Shown: in pieces, positions 16,149 through 23,775 of the stretch
Numbering within the stretch: the stretch's first letter is position 1
How the letters are laid out: every line of letters begins with the position of its first letter
Assembly (NCBI GenBank): GCA_051648365.1
Contig: JBOFEZ010000062.1
Coordinates: 1 to 64,000, forward strand
Direction of reading: 5' to 3'
DNA from: JAGNZR01 sp051648365
GTDB lineage: Bacteria > Fusobacteriota > Fusobacteriia > Fusobacteriales > Fusobacteriaceae
Length of the DNA: 64,000 bases
Position numbers and translations under genes: made by a program
The notes under the pieces: generated by a model
Databases searched by the model: none
What the model saw: the letters and a program-made list of their open reading frames with translations, nothing else
What the model was told of the DNA's origin: nothing

Positions 16149-17174
16149 ATGGAGAAAAAAGTGAGAGCTCTTGCTCTTTTTTCTGGTGGACTAGATAGTG
16201 CACTGGCTATAAAAATAATTAAGGAGCAGGGGATAGATGTAATAGCTCTAAACTTTGTGTCCCACTTTTTTGGAGGAAAAGATGAACGTGCAGAAAATAT
16301 GGCACGTCAATTGGATGTGGAATTGGTTTATGTTCCTTTTCAAAAGAGGCATATGGATGTAGTGAAAGAACCGGTATATGGAAGAGGAAAGAATATGAAT
16401 CCATGTATAGACTGCCATGCTCTTATGTTTAAAATAGCCGGAGAATTAATGGGGAAATATGATGCTCAGTTTATTATCTCTGGAGAAGTACTGGGACAGA
16501 GACCAATGTCTCAGAACTATGAAGCATTGGGAAAAGTAAAAGATCTTTCAGGAATGGGGGATTATATAGTAAGACCTCTATCGGCTAAAAAACTGCCAAT
16601 AACTAAACCAGAAACAGAGGGGCTCTTAGATCGTGAACAACTTCTTTCTATTGAAGGGAGAAGCCGTAGTTATCAGATGGAACTTATGGATAAATATAAA
16701 ATAATTGAATATCCGAGTCCAGGTGGAGGATGTCTTCTGACAGATATAGACTATTCTAAAAAACTGAGAGCTTTTGAACAAGATGGAATTCTTGATCATG
16801 ATCATGCTCATCTTTTTTATCTTACAAAAATAGCCAGAGTTTTCAGATTTGGAGAGAAAAAATATGTTTTTGTAGGAAGAGATAATGAAGCCAACCATAA
16901 AATGATGGAATACCGTGAAATGGGGGATCATATTATACGTTCTTTTGATGTACCAGGTCCACTACTTCTTTTATGTGGTGAATTTACTCAGGAAGATAAA
17001 AATCTTGCTATGGATTTTTTCTCTAGATATTCTAAGGTTAAGGGAAAAGAAGAGATATCGGTTCTTTTCGATAATATTAAGACAGAGGTACCTGCTATAG
17101 ATATAGAGAAGATAGAAAAACTTATGAAAGAGTTTCAAGATATTGGAGCAAAGTCTAAAAACAAGAAAAAATAA
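16149..17174 (+). CDS. PP-loop ATPase with a predicted NFACT-R-like RNA-binding domain
   Basis: This is a 341-aa two-domain protein. The N-terminal PP-loop ATPase (about 5-180) shows S12-G-G-L-D-S17 and a CIDC cysteine pair (about 86-89), with another Cys in PGGGCLLTD (about 196). These resemble tRNA sulfur-transfer enzymes of the ThiI/MnmA class. The C-terminal part (about 225-305) with FRFGEKKYVFVGRDNEAN and DVPGPLLLL resembles the NFACT-R-type RNA-binding fold reported fused to PP-loop domains. A role in tRNA modification is inferred; the product base is unknown. It is followed by two more PP-loop genes. A terminator at 17188-17213 separates it from them. Confidence 0.85.
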   Translation: MEKKVRALALFSGGLDSALAIKIIKEQGIDVIALNFVSHFFGGKDERAENMARQLDVELVYVPFQKRHMDVVKEPVYGRGKNMNPCIDCHALMFKIAGELMGKYDAQFIISGEVLGQRPMSQNYEALGKVKDLSGMGDYIVRPLSAKKLPITKPETEGLLDREQLLSIEGRSRSYQMELMDKYKIIEYPSPGGGCLLTDIDYSKKLRAFEQDGILDHDHAHLFYLTKIARVFRFGEKKYVFVGRDNEANHKMMEYREMGDHIIRSFDVPGPLLLLCGEFTQEDKNLAMDFFSRYSKVKGKEEISVLFDNIKTEVPAIDIEKIEKLMKEFQDIGAKSKNKKK

Positions 17175-17187
17175 AGATGAAAATTGT

Positions 17188-17213
17188 AAGAGGGTATTAT
17201 CACCCTCTTTTTC
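17188..17213 (+). terminator. Terminator after the first PP-loop gene
   Basis: An 8-bp perfect stem (17188-17195 with 17202-17209) has a 6-nt loop and is followed by TTTTT. Confidence 0.88.
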
Positions 17214-17214
17214 A

Positions 17215-17243
17215 TTGCTAAAAAACAGAAAAAATAGTATAAT
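17215..17243 (+). promoter_or_regulatory. Promoter of the TtcA-like gene pair
   Basis: TTGCTA (17215-17220), a 17-bp spacer and a perfect TATAAT (17238-17243). Confidence 0.75.
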
Positions 17244-17298
17244 ATTTTTTCAACAGAAATTTCAACTCTGTAAAAAATTATAAATTTAAAGGAGAGTT

Positions 17299-18174
17299 AT
17301 GAAAGAATTAGAGATGGAAAAAAAGATGATTTTAATAAAGGAACTAGAACAGGATTTAGAAGAAAGTCTGGAAGTAGAAAAAAAAAGTAAAGCAGAAAGA
17401 GTTGAACATTCGATTAGAAATAAATTCAGAAAAAAAATCTGGTCCAAATTTATAAAAGGAATAAAAGAGTTTGACCTTATTCAAGAGGGAGATAAGATTG
17501 CTGTAGGAGTTTCAGGAGGAAAAGATAGTCTTCTTCTTGCAAAGCTTTTTCAGGAGCTCAAAAGAGATCGTAGTAAAAATTTTGAAGTAGCTTTTATTTC
17601 CATGAATCCAGGATTTGGAGCTATGGATATAGAACAGTTTAGAAAAAACTTAGCAGAACTAGAGATAGAATGTGAAATATTTGATGCCAATGTATGGGAA
17701 ATCGCCTTTGAAGAAAATCCGGATTCTCCATGTTTTCTATGTGCAAAAATGAGAAGAGGAGTTCTTTACAGTAAAGTGGAGGAACTTGGTTTTAACAAAC
17801 TTGCCCTAGGACATCATTTTGATGATTTAGTAGAAACAACTCTTATAAATATGTTTTATGCAGGAACGGTCAAAACTATGATTCCAAAGGTGAAATCTAC
17901 AAGTGGAAAAATGGAGCTTATCAGACCACTTATAAATATCCATGAAAAAGAGATTATAGCTTTCATGAAAGCTAACGAAATTCAAGCTATGGCTTGCGGA
18001 TGTCCTATTGAATCTGGAAAAGTGGATTCTAAGAGAAAAGAGATAAAAAATCTGCTAAAAGATTTAGAAAAAACAAATCCAAATATAAAACAAAGTATTT
18101 TTAATTCTATGAAAAATATAAATTTAGATTATGTCCTTGGTTATACAAGAGGAAACAAAAGGAATGGTGAATAA
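17299..18174 (+). CDS. TtcA-like tRNA sulfur-transfer ATPase, copy 1
   Basis: TtcA enzymes use ATP and an iron-sulfur cluster to put sulfur on tRNA cytidine 32. The PP-loop is S72-G-G-K-D-S77. The cluster cysteines are the C145-x2-C148 pair (CFLC, followed by AKMRRG) and a third in the ACGCP element (C233 or C235). LGHHFDD (about 171-177) is also a family hallmark. The N-terminal ~45 residues are a charged Lys/Glu-rich helix beyond the usual family start. Length is 291 aa, close to TtcA. It is translated together with copy 2, which overlaps its 3' end by 11 nt. Substrate specificity is not proven. Confidence 0.88.
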   Translation: MKELEMEKKMILIKELEQDLEESLEVEKKSKAERVEHSIRNKFRKKIWSKFIKGIKEFDLIQEGDKIAVGVSGGKDSLLLAKLFQELKRDRSKNFEVAFISMNPGFGAMDIEQFRKNLAELEIECEIFDANVWEIAFEENPDSPCFLCAKMRRGVLYSKVEELGFNKLALGHHFDDLVETTLINMFYAGTVKTMIPKVKSTSGKMELIRPLINIHEKEIIAFMKANEIQAMACGCPIESGKVDSKRKEIKNLLKDLEKTNPNIKQSIFNSMKNINLDYVLGYTRGNKRNGE

Positions 18175-19126
18175 TTTGTTAGAAATAAAAGAAACTGTTG
18201 AACTCCATGGATTGAAATTTGAAAATTATTCGCTGGAAGTAGTTTTAGATTCTAAGATTATAGTGAGAAATATAAAAGAATCTTTGGAAATACAGATAGA
18301 TTATAATGAAAAAAAGCGTCTTAAAGCTTTTAAAACTCTAGAGAAAATATTGGGAACAAAAATATATCCGGGAAAGTTATATCCCCATGAAATACTTTCT
18401 TTTATAGAAAATGATAGTTCTTTTGGAAAAACTCTTTGGAGTCCAATAGGAAAAGCTATGCATGATTTTAATATGATAGAAAAAGGAGATAGAGTAGCCG
18501 TTGGATTTTCAGGAGGAAAAGACAGCATGACTGTAATAAATGCCCTGGTAAGAATTAAAAAAATCAGCGGACTGGATTTTGAGATAATTCCTATTCATAT
18601 ACATCCTGCAGAAGATATATCCAGAACTGATAAAATTCAACAATATTGTGATAATTTAGGGCTGGAGCTTCAGATAATTGAAACCTCTTTAGGAGAGATG
18701 CTCTTTGGGGAAAACAAAATAAAAAATCCATGTTTTTTATGCGGAAGAATAAGAAGAGGAATATTGTATACTACTATGAAAAACCAAAATATAAATAAAC
18801 TTGTTCTGGGACATCATAAAGATGATATAATAGAAACTTTCCTTATGAATAGCTTTTATCAAGGGAATCAGCATATGATGAAGCCATCTTATTTAGCTGA
18901 GGAGTATGGAGTCCAAGTAGTTAGGCCACTTGCCTATGTGGAAGAAAGTGATATAATTAGGTATGTAAAAAAATTAAATCTTCCCATACTTAAATCAATC
19001 TGCCCTTACGAGACAAGTGCAGACTCTAAAAGATTGAGAATAAAAAACCTTATAAAGGATCTAGCAGAAGAAAATAAAGATGTACGTAGTATAATTTTCC
19101 ATAGTATAAAAGATAAGTTAGTTTAG
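18164..19126 (+). CDS. TtcA-like tRNA sulfur-transfer ATPase, copy 2
   Basis: This is a second TtcA-type protein, about 320 aa. It shows the PP-loop S116-G-G-K-D-S121, the C190-x2-C193 pair (CFLC, then GRIRRG), LGHHKDD and a third Cys (C280) in an ICPYE element. It diverges clearly from copy 1. Its ~110-residue N-terminal extension before the PP-loop has no visible motif. The start is uncertain: ATG 18164 has AGAGGA 10 nt upstream, while GTG 18167 and TTG 18176 are alternatives; all overlap or abut the end of copy 1. It probably modifies a different tRNA position, or forms a complex with copy 1. That is inference. Confidence 0.86.
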   Translation: MVNNLLEIKETVELHGLKFENYSLEVVLDSKIIVRNIKESLEIQIDYNEKKRLKAFKTLEKILGTKIYPGKLYPHEILSFIENDSSFGKTLWSPIGKAMHDFNMIEKGDRVAVGFSGGKDSMTVINALVRIKKISGLDFEIIPIHIHPAEDISRTDKIQQYCDNLGLELQIIETSLGEMLFGENKIKNPCFLCGRIRRGILYTTMKNQNINKLVLGHHKDDIIETFLMNSFYQGNQHMMKPSYLAEEYGVQVVRPLAYVEESDIIRYVKKLNLPILKSICPYETSADSKRLRIKNLIKDLAEENKDVRSIIFHSIKDKLV

Positions 19127-19141
19127 AAGTTTAATGAATTG

Positions 19142-19164
19142 AGAGAGGAAACTCTCTTTTTTTT
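19142..19164 (+). terminator. Terminator of the TtcA-like pair
   Basis: A stem AGAGAG/CTCTCT with a GAAA tetraloop (19142-19157) is followed by a T tract. Confidence 0.88.
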
Positions 19165-19175
19165 ACTCTTCATTA

Positions 19176-19204
19176 TTGACACCACTACTAAACTATGTTA
19201 CAAT
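19176..19204 (+). promoter_or_regulatory. Promoter of the feo operon
   Basis: A consensus TTGACA (19176-19181), a 17-bp spacer and TACAAT (19199-19204) with an extended TGT. A 60-nt leader precedes feoA. I could not identify a clear Fur or DtxR box. Confidence 0.82.
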
Positions 19205-19266
19205 TGTGTTGCAAAACAAAGATTTGAAACTCAAAATATTAATTGAATTAAAAATAGGAGAGTATA

Positions 19267-19509
19267 ATGAAACTTACAGAACTTAATCGTGGAGAATGTG
19301 CAAGAATAGGGAAAATAGGGAAAATAGGAGAGTTGAAAAAGCGACTTATAGATATGGGAATAAATGCAGGTCAAATTATAAAGCTTGAAAGGAATGCTCC
19401 TTTAGGAGATCCCCAAGAATACAGAATAAAAGGAAATAGTATTGCTATAAGAAAGAAAGATGCTGAAAATATAACTGTAGAAAAAATTTGTAACAATTGT
19501 GAGGTTTAG
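19267..19509 (+). CDS. feoA: Ferrous iron transport accessory protein FeoA
   Basis: FeoA is a small SH3-like cytoplasmic protein that assists FeoB in Fe(II) uptake. The 80-aa sequence has the typical L-N-R-G start, a KKRLIDMGINAGQ segment (about 25-37), LERNAPLGDP and the IAIRKKDAENI end. A GGAG site lies 7 nt from the ATG. feoB starts 9 nt after the stop, so the two are co-transcribed from the promoter at 19176-19204. Confidence 0.93.
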   Translation: MKLTELNRGECARIGKIGKIGELKKRLIDMGINAGQIIKLERNAPLGDPQEYRIKGNSIAIRKKDAENITVEKICNNCEV

Positions 19510-19518
19510 GAGAGGAAT

Positions 19519-21708
19519 ATGATAAAAATAGCTTTTGCAGGAAATCCAAATGTTGGAAAAAGTGCACTAATAAATGCCATAGCAGGTTCTAAACTTAAAG
19601 TTGGAAACTGGCCTGGTGTAACGGTAGAGAAGAAAGAAGCAACATTTTTTTATGAGGGAGAAGAGATAAATCTTGTTGATTTGCCAGGTGTATATAGTTT
19701 AAGTCCATATACTATCGAAGAAAAAGTTACGAGAGATTATATACTGGATGAGAATCCAGATGTAGTTATAAATGTTTTAGATGCTACAAATATAGAAAGA
19801 AATCTATATTTGACAGAACTTTTAAAAGAATTGGGTAAACCCATGATAATAGCTCTTAACTTTTTTGATGAATTTGAAAAACTAGAATATAGACTGGATA
19901 TAAAAAAATTCAAAGACATGGTAGGGCTGGACGTGATAACTACTTCGGCTTTGAAGGAGAATGGACTTCCGGAACTTATGACTAAAGCCATGGAGTTAGC
20001 AAAAAAAAATGATAAAAAAATAGAATATTCACTTGATTTTGAGCAGTTCGTAAATAATGATGTATCTAAAGTTAAAAAGCAGATTGAAAAAGATATGAAG
20101 TATAATGAAATATTAAAAAAATACTCTCTTAATTTTGTTGCTGTTAAAATTTTAGAAAGAGATAGTTATTTTATAAAAAGAGCTTTAGAAGATTATGGAA
20201 TAAATCTTGAAAACGAATTTTCGAATCTTGTAAAAGATATTGAAAATCGTTTTGATGAAGATGTAGAAACTGTTTTTGCTGAAAAAAGATATGGTGTAGT
20301 AAGAGGAATAGTAGCTCAGACGCTTTCTACATCTTTAAAGTCTAGACTGGATTTCACAGACAAAATAGACAGAATACTTTTGAATAAAATTTTGGGACTA
20401 CCACTTTTCTTTGGTACTATGGCTCTTCTTATGAATATAGTATTCAATGGATCAGCTCCTCTTATTGATTGGGTAGATGGGTTTATCAATGGATTTATAG
20501 CCAAATATGTTGGAACTCTCATAGAGGGAACTCCAGATTGGTTAAATTCTCTTATAATTGATGGAATTATAGGAGGAGTAGGAGGTATAGTTGTATTCGT
20601 ACCACTGATGCTTTTCTTGTACTTCTTCTTGGCAATTTTAGAAGAGAGTGGATATATGTCTAGAGTTGCTTTCCTTATGGACAAAATAATGAGAAGTGTG
20701 GGACTGAATGGAAAAGCTTTTGTTCCTATGATAATAGGATTTGGATGCTCTGTTCCAGCTATATATGCAACAAGAACATTGGAAGATGAAAAATCTAGAA
20801 AACTAACGGCAGTTATGGCGCCATTTATGTCTTGTGGGGCAAGATTACCTGTATATGGGCTTTTTGCAGCAGCATTTTTCGGTCAAAAGGCTGGGTTTAT
20901 AATAATGACTCTCTATATGTTAGGGATAGTTGTAGCCATACTTACGGGAATGTTTCTGAAAAGATTCAAAGGTTTTCAAGCAGATGAAAAAGCTTTAATA
21001 ATAGAGCTCCCTCCATACAGAATACCGAGTTATAAAATGATAATGAATTCAACTTTAGAAAGAACATCGGAGTATTTGAAAAAAGCTAGTACGACAATAT
21101 TGGCTGTATTGGTTATGCTTTGGGCTCTGACATATTTCCCTAACGGAGGAGATACATCGAAATCATATATGGCAACTATAGGAAAAACTATGGCACCTAT
21201 TTTAAAACCAACAGGGTTTGCAGACAGATGGGAAACAGTTGCAGCAATACCGCCAAGTATAGCTGCTAAAGAAATAGTTGTAGGATTTATGGCTCAAGTT
21301 CTCCAAATATCTGGAAGTGACGAAGAGGAAGAAGAAGAAACGACAATTTTTCAAGATTTAACAGCTCAAGGAGTGTCTCTGGGAGTAGCTCTCAAGGACT
21401 CTCTAATGGGAATAGTTAGTTTGGATATTTTACAAATCTTTTCAGCACCAGATGAAGATGAACTTGAAGAGGAAAGTAGAGGAATTGTAAGAGCTACAGC
21501 TGAACTCTGGCCAAATGATCCGTTGGGATCACTAAAAGCTTATTCATTTATGGCGTTTATTCTTTTAGTTATACCTTGTGTGGTGACTCTTGGTGCAATA
21601 AAACAAGAGTTCGGGGTTAAGTTCATGGGATTTGTAATAGGTGTTATGCTAGTAGTACCATATATAGTTTCTACTTTAATTTACCAGATTGGAAAACTTT
21701 TTATATGA
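19519..21708 (+). CDS. feoB: Ferrous iron transporter FeoB
   Basis: FeoB imports Fe(II) across the inner membrane. The N-terminal G domain (about 1-165) has GNPNVGKSAL (G1, residues 7-16), LPGVYSLSPYT (G3 region, about 57-67) and NVLDATN (about 86). A helical spacer follows, then a membrane domain from about 280 with two Gate repeats; GFGCSVPAI (about 403-411) holds the conserved Cys. A very acidic EEEEEE loop is seen near 605. The 729-aa length is standard. It overlaps no neighbour, and the small Cys-rich protein follows after 28 nt. Confidence 0.97.
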   Translation: MIKIAFAGNPNVGKSALINAIAGSKLKVGNWPGVTVEKKEATFFYEGEEINLVDLPGVYSLSPYTIEEKVTRDYILDENPDVVINVLDATNIERNLYLTELLKELGKPMIIALNFFDEFEKLEYRLDIKKFKDMVGLDVITTSALKENGLPELMTKAMELAKKNDKKIEYSLDFEQFVNNDVSKVKKQIEKDMKYNEILKKYSLNFVAVKILERDSYFIKRALEDYGINLENEFSNLVKDIENRFDEDVETVFAEKRYGVVRGIVAQTLSTSLKSRLDFTDKIDRILLNKILGLPLFFGTMALLMNIVFNGSAPLIDWVDGFINGFIAKYVGTLIEGTPDWLNSLIIDGIIGGVGGIVVFVPLMLFLYFFLAILEESGYMSRVAFLMDKIMRSVGLNGKAFVPMIIGFGCSVPAIYATRTLEDEKSRKLTAVMAPFMSCGARLPVYGLFAAAFFGQKAGFIIMTLYMLGIVVAILTGMFLKRFKGFQADEKALIIELPPYRIPSYKMIMNSTLERTSEYLKKASTTILAVLVMLWALTYFPNGGDTSKSYMATIGKTMAPILKPTGFADRWETVAAIPPSIAAKEIVVGFMAQVLQISGSDEEEEEETTIFQDLTAQGVSLGVALKDSLMGIVSLDILQIFSAPDEDELEEESRGIVRATAELWPNDPLGSLKAYSFMAFILLVIPCVVTLGAIKQEFGVKFMGFVIGVMLVVPYIVSTLIYQIGKLFI

Positions 21709-21736
21709 ATTTGATGTGGAAAAAGGGGGGACCCAA

Positions 21737-21886
21737 ATGAAAACTTTAATTATAATGGGTATAGTAGCGGTTATCTGTTATTTTGCTTTCGAATCACTAT
21801 ATAAAACAATGACCGGGAAAAAAGGTTGTGGGTGTTCAGGTTCTAAAGCAAAAAGATGTCCTATGCAGCAAAAATGTTCAAAATAA
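21737..21886 (+). CDS. FeoB-associated Cys-rich membrane protein
   Basis: This 49-aa protein has one N-terminal membrane helix (about 2-19) and a cysteine-rich, basic tail (GCGCSGSKAKRC, then KCSK). It matches the family found directly after feoB (PF12669-type). Start choice: ATG at 21737 follows a GGGGGG ribosome site; the in-frame ATG at 21689 lies inside feoB and would add sixteen poorly fitting residues. The tail could bind iron or sense redox state, but this is inference. Confidence 0.88.
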   Translation: MKTLIIMGIVAVICYFAFESLYKTMTGKKGCGCSGSKAKRCPMQQKCSK

Positions 21887-21985
21887 AGTTATAAATATTT
21901 AATGTGGATTAAAAATTATATATTTTATATATTTTTATTTTAAAATCATATAGAGTATAATTTTTTAAAGTTTAGAAAAGATTAA

Positions 21986-22136
21986 GTCAGTAGAGGTTGC
22001 GAATGACAAAAGTAGTTTTTCTTAAGAAAAACGAAAGGGGATTTTGCCGAAATTTCAATTTATTGAAATTGGGTGTACAGTTAAAAGTTGTACAACTGTC
22101 ATTATAATATATGTTTATAATGTTGAGCTATCTGAA
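21986..22136 (+). ncRNA. Lysine riboswitch (L-box) aptamer
   Basis: The conserved L-box elements are in order. The P1 arms TCAGTAG and CTATCTGA pair around 21987 and 22128 with a one-base bulge. GTAGAGGTTGCGA and AAAAGTAG form P2, followed by a GTTTTTC/GAAAAAC hairpin (P2a). The invariant GAAAGGGG and GCCGAA follow. P3 is ATTTCAA/TTGAAAT, P4 has GTACAG/TTGTAC, and CAACTGTCA precedes P5 CATTATAA/TTATAATG. It sits 150 nt before an NhaC-family gene, a known L-box target. A terminator at 22223-22246 is the likely expression platform, so lysine should shut the gene off. Confidence 0.94.
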
Positions 22137-22222
22137 GTTTATGATTATAAGAAAGAATTCGAAAAAAGGTTTTATATTTTGTATATTAATCCTTTTGACC
22201 AAGTATTTTTTATGTTGTTTAC

Positions 22223-22246
22223 GGCAGACAGTAGTCTGCCTTTTTT
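22223..22246 (+). terminator. Riboswitch-controlled terminator
   Basis: A 7-bp stem GGCAGAC/GTCTGCC (22223-22240) with an AGTA loop is followed by six T. It lies between the lysine aptamer and the gene. The competing antiterminator is not obvious by eye. Confidence 0.85.
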
Positions 22247-22289
22247 ATTCTAAAAAATATTTGAAATAAAATTTTTTGGAGGAAAAATT

Positions 22290-23678
22290 ATGTCACATAA
22301 AAAAATTGGACTAGGTTATGCGGTATTACCAGTAATATTTTTGATAGGAGCACTCTTTTATGCAGTTCAGATAGCTGAAATAGATGTACATATACCTATA
22401 TTTATTTCAGGAATGTTTGCAGCGGTTATAGCAAAAGTTGGTGGTGGAATAACTTGGGATGAACTTGAAGAGGGAGTAGTTAATACAATAAAAATGTCTA
22501 TGGGAGCGATTATAATTCTTTTAATTATTGGTATGGTAATAGGAAGTTGGATACTTTCTGGAATAGTTCCATCTATGATTTATTATGGATTAAAGATTAT
22601 AAATCCTGCAGCATTTCTACCTCTTACAGTGATAATATGTTCAATAGTTTCTATCTCAATAGGAAGTTCATGGGCTACGGCATCAACAGTAGGAGTGGCT
22701 CTTATCGGTATAGGAGAGGGATTTGGAATAGATAGAAATATAATTGCTGGAGCCATCATATCAGGGGCTTACTTTGGAGATAAATTGTCGCCTCTTTCGG
22801 ATACAACAAATCTTGCACCTGCAATGGCTGGAGCCAACCTTTTTGATCATATAAAGCATATGCTTTACACAACAGTACCTGCATATATTCTATCTCTCGG
22901 AATTTTCACATTTCTTGGAATGAGAAATAGTGTAGGGGCAGTTGCAGCCTCAGATATAGATGCTATATTGTCTACAATCAACAAAAACTTCAATATTAGT
23001 CCATTTTTATTGATTATACCGGTGATTGTAATTGGGCTTATAGTTCTTAAGATGCCAGCAATTCCAGGGTTGTTCTTGGGATCTATATTTGGAGGGATAG
23101 GAGCCATTATTTTCCAAGGGAAGGGATTTGGAGATGTGATAAAGGCACTTCACTACGGATATGAAAATGAAAGCGGAATGGCAATGGTAGATGAACTTCT
23201 GAACAGAGGTGGAATGGATTCTATGATGTGGACAGTTTCTCTTATTCTTTGTGCAATGATATTCGGTGGAATCATGGAAAAATCTGGAATGCTTGGAACT
23301 CTTGCAGGTTCAGTTCTTAAGTATGCTACAACAACAGGAAGACTTATATTTGCAACTCTTATGACGCCAATATTTGTAAATACCGTGGCAGGAGATCAAT
23401 ATCTTTCAATAGTTATAACAGGAAGAATGTACAAAAGTACTTTTGAAGAGAGAGGATTAGCGCCCAAAAATTTATCAAGATGTCTTGAAGATTCAGGGAC
23501 AATAACATCAGCATTGATACCTTGGAACACTTGTGGGGCAACTATGATAGGAGCTTTAGGAGTTGCACCTTGGGCGTATGTTCCGTATTGTTTCCTTAAT
23601 TACTTGTGTCCTTTAATCTCAATGATATATGGATTTACAGGATTTACAATCGAGAAAGTAGAAAAAGTAAAAGCTTAA
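22290..23678 (+). CDS. NhaC-family transporter, predicted lysine transporter (LysW-like)
   Basis: This 462-aa polytopic membrane protein belongs to the NhaC Na+/H+ antiporter family, with about eleven to twelve hydrophobic segments. SIGSSWATASTVGVA (about 127-141), GAYFGDKLSPLSDTTNLAPA (about 160-179) and a late GDQYLSIV element (about 369) are family hallmarks. Because it is under a lysine riboswitch it is best read as a lysine importer of the type called LysW, with coupling to Na+ or H+. That assignment follows from regulation, not from sequence alone. GGAGG precedes the ATG. It is monocistronic, ended by a long terminator. Confidence 0.92.
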   Translation: MSHKKIGLGYAVLPVIFLIGALFYAVQIAEIDVHIPIFISGMFAAVIAKVGGGITWDELEEGVVNTIKMSMGAIIILLIIGMVIGSWILSGIVPSMIYYGLKIINPAAFLPLTVIICSIVSISIGSSWATASTVGVALIGIGEGFGIDRNIIAGAIISGAYFGDKLSPLSDTTNLAPAMAGANLFDHIKHMLYTTVPAYILSLGIFTFLGMRNSVGAVAASDIDAILSTINKNFNISPFLLIIPVIVIGLIVLKMPAIPGLFLGSIFGGIGAIIFQGKGFGDVIKALHYGYENESGMAMVDELLNRGGMDSMMWTVSLILCAMIFGGIMEKSGMLGTLAGSVLKYATTTGRLIFATLMTPIFVNTVAGDQYLSIVITGRMYKSTFEERGLAPKNLSRCLEDSGTITSALIPWNTCGATMIGALGVAPWAYVPYCFLNYLCPLISMIYGFTGFTIEKVEKVKA

Positions 23679-23689
23679 AATATAAAAAT

Positions 23690-23735
23690 AAAAAGACTGG
23701 TAAATTTCTTATTTGAAATTCACCAGTCTTTTTGA
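23690..23735 (+). terminator. Terminator of the NhaC-family gene
   Basis: A long near-perfect stem AAAAAGACTGGTAAATTTC / GAAATTCACCAGTCTTTTT has a short loop and ends in TTTTT. Confidence 0.92.
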
Positions 23736-23775
23736 TAAAATGTAATAATCGAGGAAAAAAGAGAGGTGGAATAAA

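Noticed and set aside
19205..19266. Fur or DtxR box in the feo leader
   Set aside because: The region has AT-rich partial dyads but none matches a known consensus well enough to call.
22044..22253. A 69-aa open frame upstream of the NhaC-type gene
   Set aside because: It lies within the lysine riboswitch and its terminator, lacks a ribosome site and reads through structured RNA.
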